NCBI GenBank assembly: GCA_964019055.1
Contig: OZ025215.1
Coordinates: forward strand, 12,166,611-12,230,610
Direction of reading: 5' to 3'
Origin: Anthopleura xanthogrammica
Taxonomy: Eukaryota > Cnidaria > Anthozoa > Actiniaria > Actiniidae
Length of the DNA: 64,000 nucleotides
Below the pieces are notes generated by a model. The model was not told where the DNA came from and did not search any database. It was given only the letters and a program-made list of their open reading frames with translations. How positions within the stretch are numbered: position 1 is the stretch's first letter; every line of letters starts with the position of its first letter. A program made the position numbers and the translations under genes. Positions 1 through 11,858 of this stretch are shown in pieces.

Positions 1-102
1 TCCCCTCCTCCAGTCATTCTACATCACAACTTAACTTAGGATTTGTAGTATATACGAGGCTTGCTTGTCATTCCTGAACACTATTCACCACTCCTTTCCT
101 AG

Positions 103-3100
103 GAGTTATTTTAAGAAATTGCAGCGAAAAGATGAGCACGTGGGATGATCCTAAGTTTAGCCACTGCGTCAACAAGAAGATAGCCAGTTTATATAATGAG
201 GTAGGTTGTATGATCTTTGTTCGTAATTCCCAGAACCGGAATCAGAGTTCAGTAGAGCAGGCTTGACCGGTTTAACTAGTTTGTATTTAATTGTCGTATT
301 AGCCAACCATGACCATATCACCTGGATTCGCACCTAGTTTTCTCTTCAACTATACACAAAGATCCTTTGCTTAATGAAAAAATCCTACAAATTTGGATTT
401 GGATTACAATTAATTTACTTTATTTTTTAGCTCAGGGGAAACTCCGCTGATCCTGTCGCTGCTGCTAAACAGCTGGCTCAACTTATTAACACCGACCAAT
501 CAGGACCTCTCTATGCAAGTGATCTAAAACTCGTCACCAACTCATTAGAGATCTTGTCAAGAGATGAAGTGCTGGATCGAGTGAGCTGTAAAGATGCTGG
601 CTCAGATGAACATACAAAAGTCAATGACTATGCAATGGTAAAGATAGGATCTTATTTTCACCTTTCTGAAGTTTTGAGGAAGACTGGGAACGACCTTGTA
701 GCGCATAGGATTATGGGCCCGAATTTGACAAAGAGATCCAAAAGCTCTTAGCTCTCGACCAATCATCGCGCGAGAAATTTCACACTTATGGTAAAAAATA
801 CCTCGTGTCGCATAGGATTGTGGGACTCAATTTAAGGTCGTGATCAGAAATTTCTGCCATCTGGCGACCCTGTGCTACAACTGCGTAACTAAAAGAAGTT
901 TTCTTCACTTTTCTTTCAGTCTGTCCTGAACATATCAAATGGAATCCTTGATAAAAAGGTATTCCTATCATGGAGACAGGTCCCAGAGGTAAGAGGCTGA
1001 TAATATTTCTCATTTATTAATAACAATATTGATTAATTAATATTTATAATATTTCTTAATTTTCTCATATTTCTCTACTCTTTCTTCCCTTGCTCCTTCT
1101 TTGCACAATATCTTCAATACAATCGGCGACCTCCCTCAACTGACCGACCGCACCTTTTACTAGTAGTAGTCGCTCACTGAAGGTTGACTTGTATTGCGCA
1201 ACGACGTTACCGATGTTACGAAAGTGTTTACAAGCCAACCTCCCTGACCGACCGCTCGCTTTATGTGGTCCTTGGTCGTATCTGACAGGTTTTTTTTGTA
1301 TTGTGCGCAAGGTATAATTGAGTGTTTTTAATGTGATATCAACAGGGTTCTGCTGTCACACTTGTCAATAAAGTGATAGAAACTAACGATCGAGTTGCGC
1401 TGCTACTATCAAAGAACAGCACTAAGGATGTCTACGAAGAAAAGGAAAATATCGGTAAGAAAATTGAATGCTTATCGAGGAACTTAATCTGCATGGGAGG
1501 CATCATTTATAAATATAAAATGATAAAAACTAGAATAATAATAAACTTTTGTTTATTTGCTATAGTGTTCTCTGTAAGAGGAATACCAGTTGACGGCGAT
1601 TTAACTGACCAGGTGTTGCCACCAATCAGTGGTATGCGCGAGGGAAGTGTTCACGTGCCTGCATCAGTACTGAAATATCAGAACTCCAGCAAAGGTAATT
1701 TTCAAGGATTGCGTAATACATTTTTTGAGATTAATCGCTCTTGCAAAAGAGACATGGCAATAGATGGAACTACTTGATAAAGGACTGATAAACATTCTTG
1801 ATTTTCATTGACTTTTATTTTTCCCCAAGGAATGCGATATCTGTCGTTTGTCTCCTACAAGACACTCAACGAAGTCCTAAAATCTAAACAAGACGATGAG
1901 TGAGTATCTTATTAATGATTAATAATTCATCATTTAATTTTTTTTAAGAATTTAAGAATTTTTGTAGTTATAAATTTAGAGTTTCTTATACATATATCTC
2001 ATAATTTATATATTAGAGGGCCACAGGTTTGTTAGCATATTTAACAATTAGTCCTCGAGTCCGAATGGTCTACGAGTCAATAGTCCATGAGGCCGGAGGC
2101 CGAATGGGCTATTGACTCGTAGGCCATGAGGGCGAGAGGTCTAATTGTTTTAGTAAAAACCTACTAATCGGTCCAATAAAAGGATGCAAAAAGTTTTGGA
2201 TTTTGCTTTAAATATATTTTTTTGGGTTTTCAAAACCGGCGCTTTTCGCTACTAGAGGTCTATCACTAATAGACCCCTAGTAGCTCAGCCAATCACAGGG
2301 CTCGATTGGTGATATACCATTAGTAGGTTTTTTCTAATGCTATTTAGTGCTCCCTCAGTAAATAAAGAATTTACTTACTTACTTACTTACTGCTATCTAG
2401 ATATTTCTACCTACTAATAACGCCTATGGTCATACTTCTGCAGGTTCAAAGTCTTGTCACCTGTCATATCAGTCACGTTGACACCTCTCTCTAAAAGCAA
2501 GTTTGATCAGCCTATAGTCATTACCATCAAGCAATCCAAGGTACTTCAGGTACAGTTATGCTCAACTAATGCGCACATACCATTGATAGTAAAACAGGTC
2601 ACATGTAGGAACTATATTAGGGTCGGTCAAACACAGTGTTCTAGTCAGCTGTATACCAGGATGCATAAATACTAGTTAGCGGCAACGTTGCGCGTGATAC
2701 ATCGTTTGCGCGTCATGTCGAAAGAAGACTGTGATTCGCAAGAAGATATAAAGTTTCCAGTGATATTTTTTAGTCATACGTAGCTAAACTTTCTACAACA
2801 GCTTCACGAAACACGTATAGAATGAACACGATGAAGTCATGTTACAGCGTGTTTTTGTGAAGCCTTATTTGCAATGGACGTTTTTATTTAACTAAACGCG
2901 AGTGCTTTTCTCTTGATTCCTAAAGGACGATGTACCTGGTGAACCGACTTGTGGTTTCCTCAACGTTTCCAACAGGTAATTATACTAGATATTATTAGAT
3001 ATTATTAGTATTCATTAGCTAGAGCAATGAATGATAAGGTCACATGGTTATTTCCCGCCGTCAGTACGATAGTGCGCGCGCACGCGACATATTTTCCTTT

Positions 3101-5764
3101 AAGCAAAATCCTCTTCTGAATTTTTAGTTAATAATAGTTAATAACCTGTTTTTGTTGTCTAGTGAGGATATATCCTGGTCAACAGAAGGTTGTGAAGTTG
3201 GTTCATCTAACGACACACATGTTCAATGTCTGTGCTATCACTTGACCAGTTTTGCTGTTCTCATGCAAGTCAAAGACATCGACGCTGAAGCAATTGAGGT
3301 TAGTCTAAAAAATGCCATCTTTTTCCCGTTATCCTTTCTTTCGTTTATTCATCGTCCTTTTACAATTTTTCATTCATAACAATATGACTAGCTCATCTTT
3401 TTTTCAGAAGGAGCATCACTTTGCTTTGACTCTCATATCCTACATTGGTCTGTGTTCTTCAATAGCCGCTTTATTGGTTGTCTTTCTTACATTTGCTTTC
3501 ATTAGGTACGTTACTGTTCTAATTACAAACTGTCTCTGCCTGACTGTCTGTCTGCATAACTCTCAACACAAACGTATCGCAATTTTTTTGTTCATTTTTT
3601 CTTTTCTATTTCCCTCAAGGTTTCTGAAACTCCCTCGTCACTTCATTCATGCAAACCTTGCACTGTCATTGGCTCTTGCTCAAGCGACTTTCCTGTTTGG
3701 CATCAACAGAACAGAAACCAAGGTAACACTTAGATGACTTTTCGCAAAGTCAAAGATGATGATGGAGATAGTGATGATAATGATGATGGTTGGTGATAGT
3801 GATGATGATGATGATGATGATGGTGATAGTGATGATAATGATGATGGTTAGTGATAGTGATGATGATGATGATGATGGTGATAGTGATGATAATGATGAT
3901 AATGATGATGATAATGATAGTAATGGTGATGATGATGATAATGATGATGATGATGATGGTAGTGGTGGTCATTATGATGATGATATAATGATGGTTTATG
4001 TGGCTAAGCTTTGCTTGTTCTCTTTCTAGATGTTGTGTAAAGCCATAGCCATTGCCCTCCACTATCTTTTCCTGGTGGCGTTCACGTGGATGGCACTTGA
4101 AGGTGTTGTCCTGTACCTGATGCTTGTCAAGGTCTTTCACAGCAGCATGTCCAGCAAAAAGATCAAGTTAATCTTCTTTCTCTGTGGCTGGGGTACGTTA
4201 CTATCAATTGTGATCGTTGGCTGGTTGGCTGGTTGGCTGGTTGGCTGGTTGGCTGGTTGGCTGGTTGGCTGGTTGGCTGGTTGGCTGGTTGGCTGGTTGG
4301 CTGGTTGGCTGGTTGGCTGGTTGGCTGGTTGGCTGGTTGGCTGGTTGGCTGGTTGGCTGGTTGGCTGGTTGGCTGGTTGGCTGGTTGGCTGGTTGGCTGG
4401 TTGGCTGGTTGGCTGGTTGGCTGGTTGGCTGGTTGGCTGGTTGGCTGGTTGGCTGGTTGGCTGGTTGGCTGGTTGGCTGGTTGGCTGGTTGGCTGGTTGG
4501 CTGGTTGGCTGGTTGGCTGGTTGGCTGGTTGGCTGGTTGGCTGGTTGGCTGGTTGGCTGGTTGGCTGGTTGGCTGGTTGGCTGGTTGGCTGGTTGGCTGG
4601 TTGGCTGGTTGGCTGGTTGGCTGGTTGGCTGGTTGGCTGGTTGGCTGGTTGGCTGGTTGGCTGGTTGGCTGGTTGGCTGGTTGGCTGGTTGGCTGGTTGG
4701 CTGGTTGGCTGGTTGGCTGGTTGGCTGGTTGGCTGGTTGGCTGGTTGGCTGGTTGGCTGGTTGGCTGGTTGGCTGGTTGGCTGGTTGGCTGGTTGGCTGG
4801 TTGGCTGGTTGGCTGGTTGGCTGGTTGGCTGGTTGGCTGGTTGGCTGGTTGGCTGGTTGGCTGGTTGGCTGGTTGGCTGGTTGGCTGGTTGGCTGGTTGG
4901 CTGGTTGGCTGGTTGGCTGGTTGGCTGGTTGGCTGGTTGGCTGGTTGGCTGGTTGGCTGGTTGGCTGGTTGGCTGGTTGGCTGGTTGGCTGGTTGGCTGG
5001 TTGGCTGGTTGGCTGGTTGGCTGGTTGGCTGGTTGGCTGGTTGGCTGGTTGGCTGGTTGGCTGGTTGGCTGGTTGGCTGGTTGGTTACTAGGTTGAATGC
5101 TAGATGCATATTTTTCTAATATATTCATTGTCTTCTCCCAGGAATCCCAGCTGTAATTGTTGCTGTGTCAAGCGGTATCTACCACGATGGCTATGGAACA
5201 GATAAATTGTAAGTACAACTATTAACCTCCCCTTCCCCAGGTCAGGCAATAAATTTGACCTTAATGTTGTCATAGCAACTGATAAATAACACTTAATTCC
5301 ATGGTTTCTTTCTCAGTTGCTGGTTGTCTCTGGATCGTGAGTTCGTCTGGGCATTTGTTGCACCTGTACTGGCAGTCATCGCAGTGAGTAACGTTCTTCA
5401 CTTCTAGAAATATCAAAACCAATCTCTTGTTTGGTGTGTATACTTATGCCAAACACTTCAAACTTGTTTTCTAGTTCAATTTCCTTTGTCTTGGTGGAAC
5501 ATTCTACGTGATGGCCAAGCGTGGAAACAACAACAGCGCAGAAAACAAGGTGGAGAAACTAAGGTAATAATTCTATTTCTTCCTTTCTTTCTTAAGCTTC
5601 CTTCTCAGTTTCCTTGCAATATGCTTCCTTTCTTGTTTGCTTGCCTCGCTTCCTTCCTTTCGTTTATTTTTGCTTCCTTGCTTGCTTGTTTGCTTCTTTC
5701 TTTCCTTCCTTTTTCCTCTCTCTTTCTTCTTCCTTTCCTCATGCATCTCTTCCTTGATTCCTCC

Positions 5765-5827
<63 letters not shown>

Positions 5828-7868
5828 TCGTGCTGCAACAGTTCTAGGTAGTTGCCTAACACATGTCTGTTCCCTGTCCGTTAGGTACTGGGCACGATCA
5901 TGCTGTCTCCTGACTTGCATCCTGGGAGTCACGTGGTTACTGGGTGTTTTCTTCGTCAATAAACACAGTATCTTCATGGCGTACCTTTTCAGTATTCTCA
6001 ACGCCTTCCAGGTTAATATCACCAAATATATCATATCCTATACAACCTCTTATCATTGGTGCAATGTTTTCCCATTTCAAACCACGTGTCATTCCCTAGA
6101 GTATCATTTCTTTGTTTAATGGTTGCACATGAGAAGACACATGAATATGGATACAACTCAAACAAAAAATCTTATTGTCAGTGACACGTGGTCTGAAATG
6201 GGAAAACATTACTTGCTATATTCCCTAGAGTATCATTTCTTTGTTTAACGGTTGCACATGAGAAGACACATGAATATGGATACAACTCAAACAAAGAATC
6301 TTATTCTCAAGACCACGTGTCATTCCCTAGAGTATCATTTCTTTGTTTAATGGTTGTACATGAGAAGAGACATGAATATGGATACAACTCAAACAAAGAC
6401 TCTTATTCTCAAGACCACGTGTCATTCCCTAGAGTATCATTTCTTTGTTTAACGGTTGTGCATGAGAAGATACATGAATATGGATACAACTCAAATAAAG
6501 ACTTTATTCTCAAGAGAATGACATGTGGTCTGAAATGGGAAAACACTACATCAAGCTAATTTGGCTTTTTTTAACATTTTTCTCTTCATACAGGGACTGA
6601 TGATATTTCTACTTCACTGTATCGGAGATCGTAAGGTGAATCTTTATTATCTTCATCATTTGTCCTGTGCTCGAGGACCTGTTTCTACAACAATGTCTAG
6701 GTATTCTTAAAGCACCCTGTGTAATACTCGATGTTTTCTCTCTCTTTAAGATTCGTGCTGCATATATTGGTATTCTGCGGTGTAATCCCGATCCTTACGG
6801 TTCATCAAGTGGTGGAGCTAAACTTCTGTTCAAACAAAGTCGATCAGGATCAGCACGTGAACACCCGTCTGACGAAAGAACTAGTGATGACGTAAGTGAC
6901 GAGCTCACGTGATCAACTTGTAACTTTCTGGGGAATTTTAATTTGGATGTATGATTTCTTTATCTTTATAGCAAAAACGTCCCGAAAAGCAAGAAAAGCC
7001 GTTAATGAAATCTCCTGGTGTTTTGAAACAGGATGAGAGCAAGGGCGCGAAAAAAGAACCAAGCAAATCAGGTTAGTCGGGTTTAAACTGGTCAGTCAGG
7101 TTTGAAATTAAGATCCTCAAGCTGGTTTAGATATCAAGTTAGTCTTGTTTCAGGCGGGTCAGTCAAGTTTGAACTCATACTTGTCAGGTTTAACTCAGGT
7201 CAATCAGGTTTGCCAGTTCTAAAAACAGGTTAATCAAGATCTTATACACAGATCAGTGATCCAGTAACACTAATTCGATAATCAAAGTGAAATTTTGAAA
7301 ATAGTTCGTCAGATTTAGAACAGGTATAACCGGTCATTCAGGTCAGTTTAGGGATGATCAGTAGTAAAGGGGGAGTGTGGGCCGGTAAAACTAGGATCAG
7401 TTGTATAAGCATTTTTTTTATGCTGGCCCATTATTAAATGCGGTCGAAAAAGTGATGACCCACCCCCAGTTTTGAAGCAAAATTGCAAAGATTTTAGATG
7501 TTAGATGTTCCATTTTATAGATATCACACCCCTTTAAGGGAGCTCAAAATTATGTGACCCACCCCGTGTTTTTGCCGGCCCACTCCCTCTACTTTACGAC
7601 CAGTCCCTTAGTATCAGAATGGAGAAGAGAGAATAAAAATTTAATCATGGTAATGTAACTTTTTCCTTTTTCACATGCAGTGCGTATAAATGAAGAGCCA
7701 ACCTCAAGACCCTACGCGTCTGCATACGGTGAAAACCAAAACATCGAGCTGTCAACCTACAACAAAACAGATTCATTCAAAGAAGCTTCAACGCCTCTGA
7801 TAAGTGAAGCAAACTCTGACGCCTTCCATGACTCAACACAGATGAAGTTACATCCACAATGGGTTTAA
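103..7868 (+). CDS. Adhesion G-protein-coupled receptor, 5'-partial (HormR-GAIN-GPS-7TM)
   Basis: Twenty exons with consistent phases: 103-200, 431-580, 920-988, 1346-1454, 1566-1694, 1830-1899, 2444-2540, 2926-2975, 3163-3298, 3408-3505, 3620-3722, 4030-4192, 5142-5208, 5317-5383, 5475-5563, 5885-6011, 6594-6635, 6751-6891, 6972-7071 and 7681-7868 (TAA). They give about 696 residues; the start lies upstream of the window. Exon 1 looks like the end of a HormR domain ([12 protein letters not shown]). Exons 2-7 fit a GAIN domain. Exon 9 carries the GPS with [11 protein letters not shown], so autocleavage is expected at HL/T between 3244 and 3245, leaving a TSFAVLM tethered agonist. Exons 10-17 give seven TM segments, with the family B motif [16 protein letters not shown] in TM3 and CWLS in extracellular loop 2. 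Exons 18-20 form a cytoplasmic tail of about 140 residues. The TM exons match the second receptor at 37.9-40.2 kb exactly in length and phase. Family assignment is secure; ligand and G protein are unknown. Confidence 0.93.
2030..2345. repeat. Palindromic interspersed repeat in receptor intron
   Basis: Positions 2043-2149 form an imperfect inverted repeat with ~50-nt arms. The words TACGAGTCAATAGTCCATGA and ATTGACTCGTAGGCCATGAG face each other around GGCCGGAGGCC. The following 2220-2340 stretch (cgctactag, gctcagccaatca, gatataccattagtaggtt) is matched in reverse orientation at 63630-63720, and the palindrome arm is matched at 63950-63985. This is a dispersed element, not coding. Confidence 0.6.
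3752..3995 (+). repeat. GATGAT/GATAGT microsatellite in intron
   Basis: Imperfect trinucleotide repeat (GAT with GGT and AGT variants) between the TM2 and TM3 exons of the first receptor. Long open frames here encode only Asp or Met/Ile runs and are artefacts of the repeat. Confidence 0.9.
4216..5085 (+). repeat. Perfect 8-bp tandem array (GTTGGCTG)n, about 109 copies
   Basis: An uninterrupted octamer array of about 870 bp fills most of the intron after the TM3 exon, starting only 23 bases past the splice donor at 4193. Eight is not a multiple of three, so each frame cycles an eight-residue peptide every 24 bases and no frame meets a stop. The resulting ~300-residue open frames on both strands ([16 protein letters not shown]) are spurious. 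The real exon splices at 4192 to 5142. Confidence 0.97.
5760..5829 (+). repeat. (CTTT)n microsatellite
   Basis: Pure tetranucleotide run inside a pyrimidine-rich intron, between the TM5 and TM6 exons of the first receptor. Confidence 0.95.
6056..6555. mobile_element. MITE-like TIR element, internally amplified
   Basis: Begins TTTTCCCATTTCAAACCACG and ends with its inverse (ACATGTGGTCTGAAATGGGA). The interior repeats a ~100-bp block about four times (tatcatttctttgtttaa ... catgaatatggatacaactc), most clearly at 6311 and 6413, 102 bp apart. Single-unit relatives occur at 33362-33533 and 47138-47302. It lies in the intron between the exon for TM6-7 and the last TM exon. Confidence 0.75.
7072..7345 (+). 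repeat. Degenerate CAGGTTTGAA-type intronic repeat
   Basis: The start of the intron after the sixth-from-last tail codons repeats words such as gtcaggtttgaa, gtcaagtttgaa and caatcaggtttg. These are degenerate copies of a ~25-40 bp unit. No coding potential is seen. Confidence 0.45.
7349..7610. mobile_element. MITE-like element with ~40-bp TIRs
   Basis: The left end has TTAGGGATGATCAG, then GGGGGAGTGTGGGCCGGTAA. The right end is the inverse, TTTGCCGGCCCACTCCCTCT followed by ACTTTACGACCAGTCCCTTA. Length is about 262 bp, in the last intron of the first receptor. It could be a short DNA transposon derivative; no transposase is present. Confidence 0.6.
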
Positions 7869-10800
7869 CTAGACGACCAACACGAGTAATTGAGATGATA
7901 CTCAAACAAGTGATTGGATTGGGGTAACTGGATCAATAGGATCCCAACCAATCCTATCATTCCTAGCAATCTCATTACAAGAGCCCACGTTCCCTTTGGT
8001 CTGCGATAAAATAGTAGACAATAAGCATTCTGACGAAGCGAACATAAAATGTTGTGATTTGCTAATTGGCGGAACTTCCTTGATGGAACCTCAATCAATC
8101 CCATCATTCCCTGCAATCTAATACTTGGAGCCTGCATTTGTTTGGTCTCCGAAATTGCTCTGGGAAATAGAAAGGTACTCTGGGAAATCATTTATGGTAC
8201 CGCTTTCTGATTGGCTGGAGCAACATTGAAACTAGCCAATCAAAACAAATAAACCAGAACCGGAAAAACCTGGTTCTGTTTATTGAAGTCGACCACTGCC
8301 TAAAATGAACGCAGGCTCTTGAAAATCACGCGGTTGGACACGTTCGACAGTTTGTTGTAGTTTAAGAGACCTCTGATTTAAAAAAATAACCTAGATAAAA
8401 GAAAATTATTATCATCCATTCGTGGTTCTACAATCACAGTCGATCAATCATTAACTGATTTATGAAGAAAACAGTTTGATCTTTTAAAATTATGTCCATG
8501 AGCCAAAGTGGCTGCCATGTTGGACGACATCGTCATCCAATATGGTCGTCTTTTCTGTACTAACTTGAAGCGGATTCTTGATCCAATCGGATTTGAAATT
8601 CAGCTTCAAAAAGTAAAATATAATAAAAACTAGATCATATTGTAGAAAATCGTTATATCCGTCAGGAATGATCAGAAAAACGTAAAAAGTACCATATAAT
8701 TTCCATTATTATTATTATTATTATTTATTATGCTATCGCGATAATTTTGTATAGATATCTTTGATGTCAATATCTTATATATAATAATATACATTATACC
8801 CAATAACTTAAAAACATTCGTAAACTAAACTTAAAAAGTCAAGCTATGTAACCCTGTCATTACATGGAGCTGCAAGTTTTACGCGGGGCTCTGAGCCTTC
8901 GTTGTTGATGGTCAGCGCCAAACGATTCTTAAAAAGACAAACTAGAGTGTAATATATAAAATATATGCAAAGACTTCAAGTGGATTAAAAGTTTATTTCA
9001 TCAGACGGAAATAAAAGCCGAATAGATTTACTTGTTTTCTCTAAGTTATTTGAGAAATTTAAATTAAAAGTTTTATCAGAAAAACTGAGTACGTACTGAC
9101 TACACATTTATTAGGATTCGTTTTGTTCTTTCGAAATTGATCTCCTTCAAAGCCCATTTGCTCAAGAAACTAGTTTTTTGGTCTTTGTATTTTTTTATTG
9201 GATGATATGTTTAGGGCCATACTTCCTAGACGTAGTGCTGAAGCACAGTATGGCAGCGCGTTTTCACTGTTGCCTTGGTATTCTCAAAGTAGCCGTTTAA
9301 CATTTGAATATGAAAAGAGATTTAGAAAAGGATTGTGGTAGTTTAGGTATGAAACGTCATTAGGGTTAGTCTTAGTGTTCTTTCTTTTTTTCTTTCTTTC
9401 TTTTTTTTTTTCTTTCTTTCTTTCATTCATTCATTCTTTCTTTCTTTTTCTTTCTTTTTGTTCCTAATGAAGTTGGAAAAGGTCCAGTATATAATTCCTA
9501 TTATGCATCCACCTCAGACAGTCTACCAGTTCTATGGCTCAGACTCATATAAAAATCCATTTTTTTCTGGTGGTCTAATTCAAAAATATTGATTGAAAAC
9601 ATCACTCATTAGAATGCTGATTCCCATAAAACCTTAGATGTTTCCAAGATAAATTCATTCTACATCGCATATCACCTGCATATCTAGGCCAAACCTACTT
9701 TGAAATCATCTAAAAGTCGATGAATACCGTTCAAGTATAGTCAAAACAAATTCCATCTGATCCAGCTTTCGATAAAACAATCATGGCGTGTCAAACGCCA
9801 TGAATACTTGCCTTGAATAAATTGAATCACTTGCAACAATAGGTGTGAAAATTTCAACATTGTTTAAGCATATTTGCATGCGTAACCTCGTCCAGTGACA
9901 TCATATAATCATTCGACCCAAGTTCTTGGCCATCTTGGTCTGGTTTCAAATCATCCGACTTATTCTGATACTTCAACTGAAGTAAATTGAACAACCCACA
10001 AGAAATTTCTCGTGTTAACTTGTAAGCGAATTCCCTGGTAAGAAGACCTTCATGGATAAATAGACGATTGATCAAGGTAAGAACTACTGACTAAAGAAAT
10101 ATTCTGTGTAGTTTATACCAATTGTTTATACCTGGTATCAGGTCATGTATTGTCCTAATATCCAACAAAATAGCTTAGGACCAGGGTCAGACGTTGACTT
10201 TTGCTGCGTCGAATATAATTACATTTTTTGATGATGAGGCCAGCGGCTAAGAAAACGCCGAGAAGTAATCTAATATATATGTAAGACATCAGCTCTTTTG
10301 CTTAGCGCCAGGAGACGATATGTGTTAAGTTTGATCAACATCTTCTACGAGTTTAAGGGAAAACAGCGCTCGACCACAAATATAGATTCGACGCGGCAAA
10401 AGTTCGACGTTTGAACTAGGCCTTAGATGCTGGTAAGCAAAAACAGTCTTCCATTTACTGCTTTAATTTACTTTGAAAAGATTCATTTATTGCGTGTAAT
10501 AACTCGGCATGAATGAAGCTAGTGTTATTGCCAACGGCATGCATGACAGTACCGCCGGTTCGCGGACGTTATCTTTCATCATTAGTAGGTAAAACATTAG
10601 TTGATTTGATCACAAAAATTTCAAAAATTTTGTAAAGTATACCGCGGCTTATCGAAACATAGAACTTGTTGTATGTACTTGAGCAGGCGGTGTTGCCTGG
10701 TACTTGAGACAATATTAAAGAGCTGTGATTGGTTGAAATAATCACGTGTCGGTATCCATCTTCCTCTGACCATTGCAAATGCTTCATCTATTTACAGTAC

Positions 10801-11858
10801 TTTGCATCAGCAATTTATTGTCACACAATCCGGCAATGAAATATTGACGTAAAGTAAAGTAAAGATAAAATGAAAACATCAATTGTACTAGAGGATTCTG
10901 GGAACGGTTGAGTAGAGGGGAGCTGGGAACTATTTTATGAAATAAATTTAATTTAGATTAAAGTTCGAAAGTTTGGACCAGGTTGAGCCATATTAAGATC
11001 AATTTCACCAGGATTTGCAAAGGATTTTTGGTGAGAAAGCGACGTATGTGTAGCCACTGTAACTGAGGCTAAATTGTTGCAGTGTGGGTTCCCTGTGTGT
11101 GGAGTAACACATTCTTGACGCTTTGCCATTATTCTTTAGTTTAGTATCATATTACGGCGTCGTTCTCGTTCAGGTCACGAAACTACAATTCTCAATGCAT
11201 AACACTGTGTACATAAATGATTTATCATTCTAGTTTCTAGTTTTTTCCTGTATAGAACATGCAGATGTTTTAGTTTCCTTCTCCAAGATAATGGCAGCAA
11301 AAAAGCACGTCTTTGAACTAAACTAATTTTAACAAATTATATAAAGTCGTACTGTTTGATTGTGTTCCTGCTGTTTTTGCCAAGTATAATCCTACTAAAA
11401 CTAGTTAAATCTCTAACTGTTGTTTTAACACAAGATGCTCGCCATCTTTGCCATCCTGTGTCATCATTGAAGCACACAAAAAAGTTCAATATTCTAGTTT
11501 TGATCATGAATCTTTTCCTGTTCTTGATGTGAGTGATGCTGTTGCATTTGCACTCGATATATAAATCTCCAAGTTGTCACCCAGTGTTTTGTTTTAGTAG
11601 AATTAGTGCTGAACTTAAACTGCTGCAAAGTTCCAAGCTGCAAATGTAAATCTTTGTTCGGTATTTATAAAACCATTGAAGTTATTGTTTGTTTATGGAC
11701 ATTAAGTTTAGCTAACAGACATGACAGAAAGCTAAGGTCATGTAAATAGTTTTTAGTCCATCAAAACATTTCGGGGAACGCAATGTGTAACACATATGTA
11801 TACGACCCTGTGAATAAAGCTCTGTGACCCTCGTGGTATTGACTTGCAGGAAGTAGGT
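7869..11858. other. Intergenic region, no supported gene
   Basis: Holds the probable 3' UTR of the first receptor, a CTTT-rich pyrimidine tract near 9385-9460, a short ATT repeat near 8705, and AT-rich DNA. Open frames are short, lack domain signals and have no consistent splice context. The 3' UTR of the minus-strand LicD gene should lie just below 11859. Confidence 0.6.
8248..8253 (+). terminator. Candidate polyadenylation signal AATAAA
   Basis: First AATAAA after the receptor stop codon at 7866-7868, followed about 15-30 bases later by a GT-rich stretch (ctggttctgttta). This fits a ~400-base 3' UTR; transcript data are absent. Confidence 0.4.

Noticed and set aside
4030..5091. 353-residue open frame with a repetitive GWLAGWLV tail
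   Set aside because: The first 54 codons are the real TM3 exon. A canonical donor at 4193 and the paralogue's identical 163-nt exon show that the repeat is intron.
4163..5128. Minus-strand NQPTSQPA proteins of about 300 residues
   Set aside because: Products of an 8-bp array that has no stop codon in any frame; no promoter, splice or homology support.
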